Source: Tillandsia leiboldiana (lineage: Eukaryota > Streptophyta > Magnoliopsida > Poales > Bromeliaceae). From it: a stretch of 64,000 nt of DNA. The stretch's first letter is position 1. Each line of letters begins with the position of its first letter. A program made the position numbers and the translations under genes. The notes below the pieces were generated by a model that did no database searches, was not told the DNA's origin, and was given only the letters and a program-made list of their open reading frames with translations. The DNA is taken from positions 10,057,024-10,121,023 of the forward strand of contig CM055065.1 of assembly GCA_029204045.2 (NCBI GenBank), given 5' to 3'. Below are positions 1 through 9,456 of the stretch, piece by piece.

Positions 1-1
1 T

Positions 2-226
2 GTGGGCACTCATCACTCTTTCGGCATTCCCCGATACAAAGCAAATCAAGATATGACTGATGGCTATCGTGATTTGGGAGCCCAAATGGCTCAACATTGT
101 GAGTTGAACATAGAGAGTGGTAGTCCTGAGTTCATGTTCACTGCGAAGAGTTTGTATACTAGTTCACTTGTGCCAAATTCTCTTGCAAGAACAAAGTCTC
201 TTCCCCTTGATGTGGTGGATGTTTAG
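2..226 (+). CDS. 3'-terminal coding exon of an unidentified host gene (partial)
   Basis: A reading frame is open from the left edge and ends at a TAG at 224-226, giving about 74 residues of C-terminal protein. The composition is ordinary and serine/leucine rich, ending in an acidic-hydrophobic tail (SLPLDVVDV). It has no zinc knuckle, RT or other transposon motif, and its codon use and complexity look like normal plant coding DNA, unlike the repeats that follow. It is followed by a T-rich, non-coding stretch typical of a plant 3' UTR (about 227-530). I do not recognise the family. The true start and any upstream exons lie outside the window. It could also be the end of an old pseudogene. That it is coding is inferred from the open frame and the composition change after the stop. 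Confidence 0.45.
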   Translation: MGTHHSFGIPRYKANQDMTDGYRDLGAQMAQHCELNIESGSPEFMFTAKSLYTSSLVPNSLARTKSLPLDVVDV

Positions 227-1180
227 TTTAATTCATATGCCTCTTTGGCGTTTTCAAGTTATATATAGCGGCGTCTGTCTTCGTGGGTTGTACATTATTT
301 TCATCTTTGTAATTTTGGCCACTACCTACCTGAGTGTAAAGGGATTTGGGATGTCAATTAGAGAGAAAAAGAAAGAATGATGGGTTGATGGGTGGGTGCA
401 TATTTTCGTCTATAAACCTATTGTAACTCGGCGATCGCTTCCTTTTGAACCGAAGAGGAATGTAATTTACCTGAGAAATGAAAATTCTGTTCATTTTGTA
501 ATGAAAGAACACCGTCCTTAACTTCTGAAAATAGAGGTAAGTTTATTATATTTGTTGAAAACACCAGTACTGTTATTATTTGTTAAATAATATGAAATTA
601 ATAACTATTTTTCTTCTAAAGGAGATGTTTTTCATATTTTGCGTCCAGAGAATTAAATGAAAATAGACAAGACAAGAGGTGCTGTAAAATTTGAACTCAA
701 GAGTCTTCTGCTTTAATATCATATTATTATCATATTATTATACTAGATGATATGAAATGTAAAGATGTTATCATATTATTATACTAGCTAGATGATATGA
801 AATGTAAAGATGTTATCGTAAAGTAATCAATTTTTGTTAAGAAAGCTTCCTTTCTCTACTCCCTTTTTATCTGTCCTTTTTGCCAGCAAAATGGAGCATG
901 TGAAATATCCTTTGCCCACTGTAAAGAGAAAGAAAATGAAATCATAAGATAAGACTATTCAATGTTTAGTGGATTTATTTTGCCAAAGTTGCAAATCTCC
1001 AACTATTAATTCCATTAACCTTATTGCAGGCCAGGCACCCATTCAGCTTATGAAGCTCCAATTTGCTGGCACATGTCAGCCAGCGGTTGGCCGACAAGAT
1101 TTTAATAAAGATCTATTTATATTACCAAAAAAATTTATTAATACCCTGCACCTGATCCTCCGTGTTAGTCAAGAACCAAT

Positions 1181-1213
<33 letters not shown>

Positions 1214-1515
1214 GTTAAAAGATGTTTATAGACCACATATGCACACTTTCTGCTCAAAATGGAATCCTCAATCATAGATTATATTGCCGAGGTTCATTAG
1301 GAAGAAATTTAGGTAGTCCAAAACAATACAAAAAAATTAATATTTAAAAATATTTTTTTTTAATATTTAAAAATACTAAAGCACCTTTCAATATAGTTTA
1401 TCGTCATGTCATATGTAAAAGTATCGATTAAAGCGTATGTAATATTTTCATAATTTAAATTAGTCATATATATAAAAAATATAAATAGGACTAAATCTGT
1501 GACGCCCGGTAAATA
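227..1515. other. Probable 3' UTR then AT-rich intergenic DNA with an (ATT)n microsatellite
   Basis: After the stop codon at 226 the sequence is T-rich and non-coding. About 227-530 is a plausible 3' UTR. The rest is low-complexity AT-rich DNA with a local near-duplicate (the run around 716-755 partly recurs at about 770-815). A microsatellite of ATT repeats occupies about 1183-1213. Just before 1516 there is a scrap that resembles the front of the next Cassandra-type LTR. I see no gene. Confidence 0.5.
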
Positions 1516-2228
1516 TGTGACACCCCTGAAAGTTGGATTAGTTCTATATATAAATAATATAATAGGATTAAATCTTTGGCGTTCTAGAGCTAGAGTAGTC
1601 TAGGATGGATGACACCAGGGACGAAGCCATAGTAGGGCCCAAGGTGGCCATGGCCCCCTCAACATTTTAATATTACTCAATAGTCCTTGATACTAATTTA
1701 TCACTTTCTCTCTTTTAGATAATAATGACCCCCCTCAACTTTTTAATATTTATTTTTATGCCAACATAATTTTCTTTATTTTTTATTTGTATACATTTTA
1801 AGTAGATGAAAAAATATTAGGAGTCTCGTACTTACAAGTTATTTGAAATACATATTTTAATTCTAAATTTTTTATTTCATATTTTTCAAATTTCTAACTA
1901 TTTTTGGTAAGCTATTTTATTTAACTTAATAAAATATTATACTAAATTTAATAGATCTTTTAGCTAAAGTCATTGATCTAATTGAATTACGGTTATATTT
2001 ATTAAAATTTTTAGTTATTTGAATAAAATAATATAAATAAAATAATTAAATATTAAATATTTTTAAATTAAAAAAATTTAATATTTTTATATTAATTATT
2101 TAATTAATAAATATTTTTTAAAAAATTAATAATGTACTAAAATTTTTATTTGAATATATTTTGGCCCACCTCGTAATTAAATTCTGGCTTCGTTCCTGGA
2201 TGACACCATAAAAAGTTAGAGCGTCACA
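1516..2228 (+). repeat. Decayed Cassandra-type TRIM LTR, split by a DNA transposon
   Basis: The segment starts TGTGACACCCCTG and ends GCGTCACA, as in the intact 177-bp Cassandra LTRs at 54439 and 54975, and shares the TTGGATTAG, ATATAATA and CTAGAGCTAGAGTAG stretches with them. The 5S-rRNA-like part is shortened and mutated; the block holding the 5S A-box is mostly missing. A 581-bp element (1617-2197) interrupts it. Without that insert and one copy of its target duplication the LTR would be about 122 bp, so it carries a deletion. No second LTR or PBS is adjacent, so it is a solo LTR or remnant. Confidence 0.7.
1617..2197. mobile_element. Non-autonomous MULE-like element (MITE), 581 bp, 10-bp TSD
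   Basis: The element is bounded by a perfect 10-bp direct repeat, GGATGACACC, at 1607-1616 and 2198-2207. Its ends are inverted repeats: AGGGACGAAGCCA at the left, and at the right the complement of AGGAACGAAGCCA (12 of 13 match). The interior is very AT-rich and has no open frame. A 9-11 bp target duplication is typical of Mutator-like elements, so I assign it there rather than to hAT (8 bp). The inserted site is the 5S-derived part of a Cassandra LTR, which proves this is an insertion. Confidence 0.75.
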
Positions 2229-2640
2229 GTGTCTGCAAATAAAAGATCAACATATTCTGATGCTTTATAGCTAAAGAACTTTTTAAAATTTTAACTAAAG
2301 TGTCAAAAAATTAAAAATAATAATAAAATTTATTATTTAATAAATTAATTTGATATAATAAATAATTTATATGATGATATTTTTTGAAGCGTCGGTATTT
2401 ACTATATTATAAGAACGCTTGCGGATGTTTTATTCCAGCGTCGTCTAAAAGCGTTCAAGATTTCTTTATAGTATATTTGTTACGAGAAAAATCGAATTTT
2501 CACAATTATAATTTTTACATTTCGAAACTTTTTAGGTGTTATAGGTTGCATGTGAAAATTTTCACTTTGAGGCCTATACGATGGAGTTTTACAAAACCAA
2601 TCCATGGTGGGTAAGTTCTAGGCAATAATTTGTAATATCA

Positions 2641-2689
<49 letters not shown>

Positions 2690-3322
2690 TTATATTATAT
2701 ATCTAAAAAAAAAAATAGAAAGAAAAGCAATGGTCCAACTAGCTTTTTAGCTAGAATAGTGCTTCCAGAAGCACAGAAGAAGGTAAAGGGAAAAGTCATG
2801 AATGATGCCATGCACAGGCACATACGCTTCTGTAGATGGGGGAAATGCATGGATAGAAAGTGATAGTTTCAAAGAGTGGCCCATTTTTTGAATAGGAGTG
2901 CCTGTTGAAACTGTGAGAACTTTGTATATGTGGGGGCTTTATGTAGTATTGTGATAAGTATCAACCGGGATGCATGGGGTGGGTAGGGGTAGTTGAAAGG
3001 TAGGCCTCCTATTAAATAATTGTACTAGGGTTTTAAATTAATTAATAGCCCCGTTAACCCGTTAATCCAATCCAAATCCTGACAAATTATCTTGTTTCTT
3101 TTATTTATTTTTTTTTGTTTCTGAAACATGAATTTCAGCCCAACATCTCAAAGAACCTCCAAAATATTTATTTTTATTAAACCTAAAAATAGAATATAAA
3201 GTGCAAATTTAATCAGATACAAAGATTCAAATAAGGCGAACTCAAAGTTAAATCATGCTTGGGTATGTATTTTAAATTAGCTCATGACCTTCTAAAACAA
3301 TCTTAATTATAATGTCATCTTA
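2229..3322. other. Intergenic DNA with a long (TC)n microsatellite
   Basis: No gene is visible. A TC dinucleotide repeat of about 43 bp lies at 2645-2687 and is followed by an A-run. The rest is AT-rich single-copy-like sequence with many stops in all frames. A short frame at 2384-2614 looks like chance. Confidence 0.5.
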
Positions 3323-3475
3323 TACTACAAGAAAAGCGGTCTTTGGCGACGCTTTTTGAGCCACATAACGACGCGTAAAAGAGTCGTTAATGTAGTCGCC
3401 GACGCTTTAGAAAGCGTCAGGAAGTGGGTCGGTAAGTACAGTGACGAGAGAAATATGACGACGCTTAATTATAAA
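3323..3475 (+). mobile_element. Terminal fragment of a CACTA (En/Spm) transposon
   Basis: The sequence begins TACTACAAGAAAAGCGG, one base from the widespread plant CACTA terminus CACTACAAGAAAA. It is followed by clustered sub-terminal repeats of the GACGCTTT / CGACGC type in both orientations, a hallmark of En/Spm ends. The matching other end is not found nearby, so this is a truncated terminus. The right boundary is approximate. Confidence 0.5.
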
Positions 3476-4613
3476 GATATGATTTAATTGGAATTCAACT
3501 GTCTAATGCTAAGACTACTCATGGATCATCATATATCAGATTGATTTTTTGATTAATATTAAATGTGTGATGTCAAAATCATATCGGAAACCTTCTCGAT
3601 AGTTTAGAGATATTTGTCTACTCCATATGGCAACATCATTTATTAATGTCTTGTAATTGTATTATATTTATATTATTTTTTTACTTATCCTGCGTGTACT
3701 CACGTATGGTACGATCAACTCAGTCGTACGCATGAGCAGAAATGTTAAAATATTTTTTGAATTATTTATTATATGACAAATCTCATGGATAATATCACGC
3801 TTACCCGTGAGTTAATTGGTGCATGGTATGTGTCTCATTCACAATGAATTAGACGTGGGGAAGCAAATTAAGAGCACTCATGCATGCTAACTTTCATGGG
3901 AGCATGGCATGTGATAGGGTTAGAGAACCAAATTAAAACCATCTTAATTGTTTGTTGCCCACAAGTCATGGCATACTGCAGGCACACAATATATTTCTAT
4001 GGCCCTACGTTAAGCAACTTACCTAAATTTTAAAAGGGCCCTATATATATAGCCCACAAAAATAGTAAGCATTGCCAATTTAAGAAATAGGTTAACTTTT
4101 TGGTGCTTGGTACTTGAGGTAGAGATCGACAGCCGAACAAAAGACTAGAACCTTGTTTTTTAAAGGAAATGGGCCATCTTTGATTTCCTATTGCTTGTGA
4201 CCTCATATAATGTTTCGCACTTCCATAAAATAGGTAGCATGAAGATACCAATGTTGTTAATTAGGTGATTTTGGATATACACCAACCTTTTAATTTATGG
4301 ATGGATTAAGGTTGCATGTCCTTTTCTTGACTCTTGTGATTATTTTTGAACTATTTTTGGTTTAAATCAATTTTTTTAGATAACGTGGGTGTAGTATATC
4401 TGCAAATAAAGTAGAATATGTGGCTTCAAAAGAGAAGGGCAATAAAATTTTTACCATGGTTACATTTGTTACCGTGATTAATTGCTCATACTAGCTAGAG
4501 ACAAAAAGGAATGTACAAATATTAATGAGTTGGGTTGTAGTGGATATCAATTCTTTGTGAATGCATAACTCTAACTCGATCGTAGTTGTGGAATGCTCGA
4601 TTCCTACTTGTGA
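3476..4613. other. AT-rich intergenic DNA, no gene seen
   Basis: This stretch is about two-thirds A+T with no frame longer than about 73 codons and no transposon termini that I can define. The minus-strand frame at 4030-4251 shows no recognisable motif and is probably random. Confidence 0.45.
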
Positions 4614-4871
4614 CACTATAAAAAAATTAAGTTATACCGATATTTTTAAATATTTTTAAAATTTAAAAAATATATAGTTATCAAAAATACCGACACTTAT
4701 TATTAGTGTCGCTATATGTGCAGTTGGTAGAATGTATAACGACACTTTATTATAATATGTCCTAAAAATATGTCCCTATAACTTAATTTTGAATATAGAT
4801 AAAATATAAATAGGATACTTACAGAAAAATGTCACAAAAATTTGTCACTATAATCTAATTTTATTGTAGCG
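4614..4871. mobile_element. CACTA-like MITE, 258 bp, 3-bp TSD TGA
   Basis: The left end reads CACTATAAAAAAATTAAG and the right end, read on the minus strand, CGCTACAATAAAATTAG, so the termini are imperfect inverted repeats. Both sides carry TGA (4611-4613 and 4872-4874), the 3-bp duplication expected for the CACTA superfamily. The interior contains GTGTCG/CGACAC-type sub-terminal motifs and no coding potential. The short TSD could arise by chance, so confidence rests mainly on the matching termini. Confidence 0.5.
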
Positions 4872-5344
4872 TGAGGACGATTCCTATAGTGTGGGCAAAC
4901 TAACCCAAAAAACCTCTAGTGCAGAGCTACCGTACTAATACGCGTTGTTAATGAATCCTAATTTATTATTAAATGTCAGTTTTATTTCTATTTAAAATTT
5001 AAATTTGTTTAAAAAATTATTATTTTTTTATTTTAATAATAAAGCATATTGAACAAAATTTTGAATAAAGATAAAATTAACAAATGATAACAAATCGGGA
5101 GCTTTTCAATGAAATGTCCTTGGAGTGCACTCTCCGATGAGACTTTATTAGAGAGCTCCTAACTAAAATTTACATGAAATATAGGTTTTGTGATTATATG
5201 CCTTATTAGTATGTTATTTTTTTTCTTTAATATTTGAATAATTATTTTATATTATTAGACTTTTTTTATCTTTTAAATCATTTGGAAAGGGTTTAATCAC
5301 CACTTAAATAACAATCAAGTTTTGAGCATTTCCAGAAATTTTAC
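4872..5344. other. AT-rich intergenic DNA, no gene seen
   Basis: This is low-complexity A+T-rich sequence between the MITE and the LTR fragment that starts near 5345. No open frame or repeat boundary is supported. Confidence 0.4.
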
Positions 5345-5886
5345 TTTTCATATTATTGAGGTAAAAAAAATCGCCACGTGAAACGCACGGTGGTCAAGTT
5401 GGAGGGTGATATGTGATGTAAACCATCGGTTAAGGTTACCGGCCGATAGAAGAAATAGCCGATGGAAAGGTGCCCGCGTCTTAACCAAGACCGACTTCGG
5501 CTTAATGTAAATCATCAGACTGTCTCGACCAAACGATAACAAGAAATAAAATCAGGATCGAGAACCGGTTGTTCGAGCCGCAAAAGAGAAGATCCCGAAG
5601 AAGAAAAGTATGAGAGTTTGGGCGCGAGTCACGCAACTAACGTTGAAATGGCAAGCTGCACCCCGCATAGGGAAAAGCTGAGGATCATGCCTCGGCGCGC
5701 TAATCTTAGGGATGAATGTGGACGGAAAAGAGCTACTATCCAACCTAAAAGGATCAACTCAAAAGGAAGTAGTTGAGAGATACGCGATTATTCCCCTTAA
5801 GTTACGCTGATTACCTAAAACAGCGACCATACACCTTGTTCGAACGAGTATAAATAATCGAACCATCAAAGAAAATGGGGTCCTGC
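5345..5886 (+). repeat. Probable LTR promoter (U3) fragment of another retrotransposon, cut by element D
   Basis: GC content rises sharply near 5345. The segment contains an inverted pair CCATCGG/CCGATGG around 5422-5464 and ends with a TATA box (TATAAATAA, 5849-5857) about 30 bases before D's terminus at 5887. A TATA box with an abrupt end shortly after fits an LTR U3 whose continuation was displaced by the D insertion. No TG terminus or partner LTR is visible, so the family is unknown. Confidence 0.4.
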
Positions 5887-8800
5887 TGTCACGCCCCGGG
5901 TGTAAACCAGAACTCGAGCCCGTCTACAGATCCGCCGTGCACACGGTATTTCCCGCGTACACGAAGCGCCAGTAACCTGCTCAGATATAAGAGATAATAA
6001 AGAGCATAAAACAGAGCTGAACTAAAAACTAATACATCTCAGACTGAAGCTGGAAATAAAATACCGTACATCTGTAAAAATAAAATATCTGTCTCTCTCA
6101 GCTCACCAAAAAGATACAAACAGCTGGATAAAGCCAGACCCAAAAGTAAAGTACAACCGTCTGAGGAAAAAGGTACACCAACAGTCCAGCTAACTCGCTC
6201 ATCCTGTCTCGAGATCTATCTACTCAGTCGTCCTCTCTCCTCGACCCGCCGCTGAAAGCCCATCAGCACCCGCAGAAGACACTGCAAAACAAAGGAGAAG
6301 ACAAAAAGGAAAGAATGATGGGGGTGAGAACTACTAGTAAACCAGTAGCCTCCCCTAGTGGGTAAAGCCTTAAACTCCGACGCACCCACTAGGTCTACCA
6401 GAGGCAAAAAGGGGAAGAAGAGTGGTAAACAGTAAAACTGCTGAAAAAGGAAACTACCACTAATATGCCTCTAAAAGTATCAATAACCAAACTGTCCTGG
6501 TAACCCAATCTATCCACCAGTAAAAACTGGTACTGCCTGCTGCCGCCCTCATCATCGGGCAAATAAAGCCGCGCCGATGTGATAGCAAAATTCCTGCTAC
6601 CGCCCTCATCATCGGGCAAGTAAAGCCGCGCCGATGTGATAGCAAAAACTCAATCACTGTCTGACCCCCACGCTCCGAAGGGGAACTCGAGGGGAGCGAC
6701 CCACACGAGGAAAATAACCATGTCACAAGTATCATAAAAGCAGGACTGGATCACAACTATACTCAAGTGGAACAAAACCCTCCACTAAAGAACCCCAATC
6801 CCCAATCTGATGCATAAGTAACCATCCGGTCAACCACCCAATATCCGCGGTCGCCGCGATACCCCCTGTCAACAATCAAGCCCAACAACCGACACCCGGT
6901 CAACCGCCCAATATCCGCGGTCACCGAAATAACCCATAATCACAATCATGTCCCACATCCGACATCCGGTCAACCGCCTACTATCCGCGGTAGCCGCAAT
7001 AACCCCCAATCCAAAATCGGATAAAATAATCTGTATCCGGTCAACCGCCTACTATCCGCGGTAGCCGCAATACCCCACAACCCATAATCAAATACCACCT
7101 GTCCCCGACCCCAAGGTCCCGGCTACACTATCCCGTACCCCTGCTCAAACCCGAGCAACAAGAACCACCTGACTAAAGAATAAGGAGAAAAGAAGCAAGC
7201 ATGGTTTCTCCTAAGTCAAGTTCCAACATGATAGTGTAGCGATAAGAAATGGCCTAACTAGATGTCCATACGGGCATGCAAAAGTCCCGAGAAGATAGAT
7301 AGAGTACATATATCATTTTCTGACTTATGTTTAGCATGATAACAGTTCCTGGCATTCAATATAGCATGATATCGCAAGTCTCATACCGTTCCCACATGAA
7401 TAGCAAATATTAAACATATAAACCGCTATTCGTCCACAAATAAGTATCCACCTATGCATATTCAAAAATATCCCCAAGTGGTACTCACTATCCAGGTAAA
7501 TTACATGGCCTCAATATTATAATCAATCCACATGCAAGGTTATGTGCTAACATAGCAATCCACATGTCCAAACCCACATGTATAATTCCAACCCCGATCA
7601 TGATTAATCAAAATGTCCAATATAGGGATCTCTCTAATATTCCTAGTGGGTATGTCAAAATAGAGGGATATAGCAACCACCCACCTGGAAAAGCGCAATC
7701 CACAGCTGTAAAAGTCTCCTCGCTGACTAACACTCCTTTTTCCGCAAAGCACCCATAACTGCGTATCACAGCACCACACACACACACGGCGTACAATTAA
7801 TCCAAATAATGTACAATAAGCCGCTGTTCAACAACCAGTCCCGAGAATGGCTAAATTTTACCTGCAAGATGAACTCGGAAAAATCCAAAAAAATAACCGC
7901 CGCGATCCTCGCGGCGAGCCGATCGAAACGAGTACTTGCACATCCAATTCCGACACCTGTAGGTCAAGAAACAATTAGAACATCGCCGTAAGCCAAAACC
8001 TTCACGAACACAAGCCTACAGAAACTCAGTCCCAAAGAAACTTAATTATCACCTTCGAAGAGTCCTCCAAAAATTCCGATAAAAATACGGGTGCGTTCCT
8101 CACGAAGCGTAGATGTCGATCGAGTCCTCATACGTCTCATTCCGATGCCCGAAGACCGAAAAATTACAATAATATTCCACTGCTGTCCAAAACCACACAG
8201 CGGTACAAGGGGTCAAAAGATACCTCGGGAACCATGCCAAAAACCCAAAATGAGGCAAAGAGATCAACACGGAAATAAAAGGCGTACCTCTCGTGAACGC
8301 GTTGTCACAAGAATCGTCGAAAAATTTCTTCGGTGCAGCACAGAGGGCTTCTCAGACTGAAAAACGACGAAAACGGGCCGAAAAAGGGGAACGTCGAGGC
8401 TCACTGTAAAACCAAGATCGCCGTTGTTGAGCCTCCAAAAATCCTGGGGATCCACCGCGAGATCAAAAACATCAAGAGGAACATGTTTTCTAAAGGCCTC
8501 TCCCTCTCAATCCCTCTCTAAGTCTCGAAAAAAGCAGAAAAAGAGAGAGAGGATGGGTATAAATAGGCCCAGCCCAGCCCACATGGGCTTCCGGATTCGG
8601 GCGCCAGATTCGGGCGCCCAAATCCGGCCCACGGCCCGACACTGTGGCGCGCCCGAAACTCCCTCGGCGCGCCACGTCACCCTGCTCCGCACCCCGCGCG
8701 CCCGGCGAACGCGCGCCCGCCAATCGCGGCGCGCCGCGTGGCGACTCGGTCCACGGCTGGAACCGTGGGCCGCGGTTCACGCCGGATCCGCCGGGTCACT

Positions 8801-9456
8801 GCGCCTGCCATTGAGCGGGCGACACGTGGCCCGGGCGGTCCATCGTGCGCCACGCCCGCGCACTTGTCGCGCGTGCATTGACCAACCAATCAACGCGCGC
8901 CACGTGTCACCACCTCCACTCGCTGCGCCCGGTGCACACACCTGATGCACCCGCCGAACCCGAAGCCGCCACATGTCCCCAGCGCGCCCAATGGGGAGCG
9001 GCCACGTGGCACACCAATTCTGAACACCGCGCCTGCCCGCGCGCCCTGCCCGCGCGCCTTCCCGGCCCGTGCACCTGCCCGCGCTCGCTCCCGTGGGCCG
9101 AGCCCACTACGCGGCCTCTCAAGTGGCGTACGGCACGACTAGAAAGCCGCCACGTGGCACACTCCACGGTCCACCGGTCCACCGTGCACCCGAAAATACT
9201 GAAAACTTTCGGGTGTCCATTTTCGGGAGTCCGGACTCAGAAAAATACAAGTAAATAACTGTTTTCTATCATTTTTCCGCACTGAATCCAAATACGGCAT
9301 TCGTTTTGCCAAATTTCGCTTCTAAATTTCGACGGGTGCCTTCGACTACACTCGGGAATAATTCAACTCACTGAGTCCATCTCTTGAGTCCGAAACGCAC
9401 CCAAACAACTCTAACACCCAACAAAGGCCTCCAGAAGCTGTTGATCCAACAGTAAT
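5887..9456 (-). repeat. 3' LTR of gypsy D, main part (U3-R-U5)
   Basis: The left end TGTCACGCCCCGGG is the complement of the family LTR end CCCGGGGCGTGACA. On the minus strand the LTR contains, in order, a GC-rich U3 with four CACGTG G-boxes (8824, 8901, 9003, 9151), a TATTTATA box near 8558, several transcribed-leader blocks, a four-unit array of about 70 bp (starts near 6826, 6896, 6966, 7037) sharing a CCGGTCAACC / CCGCGG core, and two copies of a roughly 60-bp block around 6540-6650. The remaining 27 bp of the LTR lie beyond element C at 15758-15784. Long frames here come only from the GC bias. Confidence 0.75.
8824..9156 (-). promoter_or_regulatory. G-box (CACGTG) cluster in the U3 of element D
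   Basis: Four CACGTG hexamers lie at 8824-8829, 8901-8906, 9003-9008 and 9151-9156, mostly in the ABRE-like context GCCACGTGGC or GACACGTGGC. They precede (minus strand) the TATA-like box near 8558. Such cores bind plant bZIP and bHLH factors; that they act here is an inference from repetition and position. Confidence 0.5.
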
